Shown here: positions 5,011-5,481 of the stretch, piece after piece
Layout: every line of letters begins with the position of its first letter
Numbering within the stretch: the first letter of the stretch is position 1
NCBI GenBank assembly: GCA_020047725.1
Contig: JAIFNM010000049.1
Location: forward strand, 1-5,481
DNA: 5,481 nt
Direction: 5' to 3'
Origin: Betaproteobacteria bacterium
Lineage (GTDB): Bacteria > Pseudomonadota > Gammaproteobacteria > Burkholderiales > Rhodocyclaceae
Translations under genes and position numbers: made by a program
The notes under the pieces: generated by a model
Databases searched by the model: none
What the model saw: the letters and a program-made list of their open reading frames with translations, nothing else
Told to the model about the DNA's origin: nothing

Positions 5011-5481
5011 TTAACGTAGGCGAACGACCCGCCCTTCACGCCAGGAGGTGGTTGCTGCGTCAGCCAGTTCAAGCGCCTTGACGCCGTCTACAATGCTGAC
5101 GCGCAATTTCTCATGGCCACCGAGTACAGCCACGAAGTGGTCGAGCTCGATACGGTACGCCCGCTCATAGCGCTGGAGGAAGAAGTGTTCCGGCTTGTCG
5201 GCCGAAACAACGTCAGGGCCCGATGCAACGACTTCGGTTGGACGGTGGTTGCCGGCCTGCAGCATGCCCTTTGAACCGAGCACTTCGAAACGCTGATCGT
5301 AGCCGTAGGCGGCACGGCGCGAGGTATGGATCTGTGCCAGCTTGCCGGTCACGGTACGGATGGTCACCGCCGTGGTATCGGCGTCGTTGGCCAACGTGGC
5401 GATGGTCGGGTCGGTCAGGGCGCTGGCTGTCGCATAAACCGTCTCGGCCTCTTCGCCAAAAATCCAGCGGAAGATGTCGAA
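5011..5481 (-). CDS. iolG: Inositol 2-dehydrogenase, C-terminal part only
   Basis: Partial gene: the last 156 codons and the TAA stop are visible, and the N-terminal NAD-binding Rossmann domain lies beyond the right edge. The visible part begins FDIFRWIFGEEAETVYATAS and carries HTSRRAAYGYDQRFEVLGSK, a segment typical of IolG-type enzymes in the Gfo/Idh/MocA family, within the C-terminal substrate-binding domain. It ends with DGVKALELADAATTSWREGR and VVRLR, the usual family terminus. The enzyme oxidises myo-inositol to scyllo-inosose (2-keto-myo-inositol) with NAD+ in the cytoplasm, the first step after uptake. Related enzymes accept scyllo- or chiro-inositol, so the isomer is not certain. It lies upstream of the regulator, separated by 137 bases with a strong hairpin. 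An in-frame TTG at 5394 is internal, because the homologous reading frame continues to the window edge. Confidence 0.9.
   Translation of the reverse strand, partial: FDIFRWIFGEEAETVYATASALTDPTIATLANDADTTAVTIRTVTGKLAQIHTSRRAAYGYDQRFEVLGSKGMLQAGNHRPTEVVASGPDVVSADKPEHFFLQRYERAYRIELDHFVAVLGGHEKLRVSIVDGVKALELADAATTSWREGRVVRLR

Overview
The window looks like part of a myo-inositol (or inositol-isomer) catabolic locus from a Gram-negative bacterium, most likely a beta- or gammaproteobacterium. The reasons are a moderately GC-rich sequence, a kinase of the IolC-DUF2090 fusion type, an RpiR/SIS-type regulator next to iolG and iolC, and a periplasmic ABC sugar-binding protein with a Sec signal peptide. 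The genus cannot be fixed from this sequence. All five genes lie on the minus strand, so transcription runs from right to left.

Layout in transcription order: (1) the 3' end of an inositol 2-dehydrogenase gene (iolG, 5481-5011, cut by the window edge); (2) a 137-base gap holding a perfect 14-bp inverted repeat and a weak promoter candidate; (3) an RpiR-family regulator (iolR-like, start best placed at 4873, stop at 4013); (4) an 81-base spacer with two short GC-rich inverted repeats; (5) iolC, a kinase fused to a DUF2090 aldolase-like domain (ATG at 3931, stop at 1982); (6) a 228-base AT-richer gap with a good sigma70-type promoter; (7) a transaldolase-family gene (1753-644) with non-standard active-site residues; (8) a 240-base gap with a second sigma70-type promoter and AT-rich inverted repeats; (9) the 5' part of a sugar ABC transporter substrate-binding protein gene (403-1, cut by the window edge).

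How the genes work together (inference from known families): the transporter brings the polyol into the cell and IolG oxidises it to the 2-keto form. Enzymes not in this window (IolE, IolD, IolB) would convert that to 5-dehydro-2-deoxygluconate. The kinase domain of IolC phosphorylates it and the DUF2090 domain probably cleaves it. The SIS domain of the regulator probably senses a sugar-phosphate intermediate. The transaldolase is the odd member, because the standard inositol pathway has no step that needs one. It and the transporter gene each appear to have their own promoter, so they may form separately controlled units.

I see no RNA genes, mobile elements, CRISPR arrays or pseudogenes. The long plus-strand open frames are antisense shadows of the minus-strand genes.
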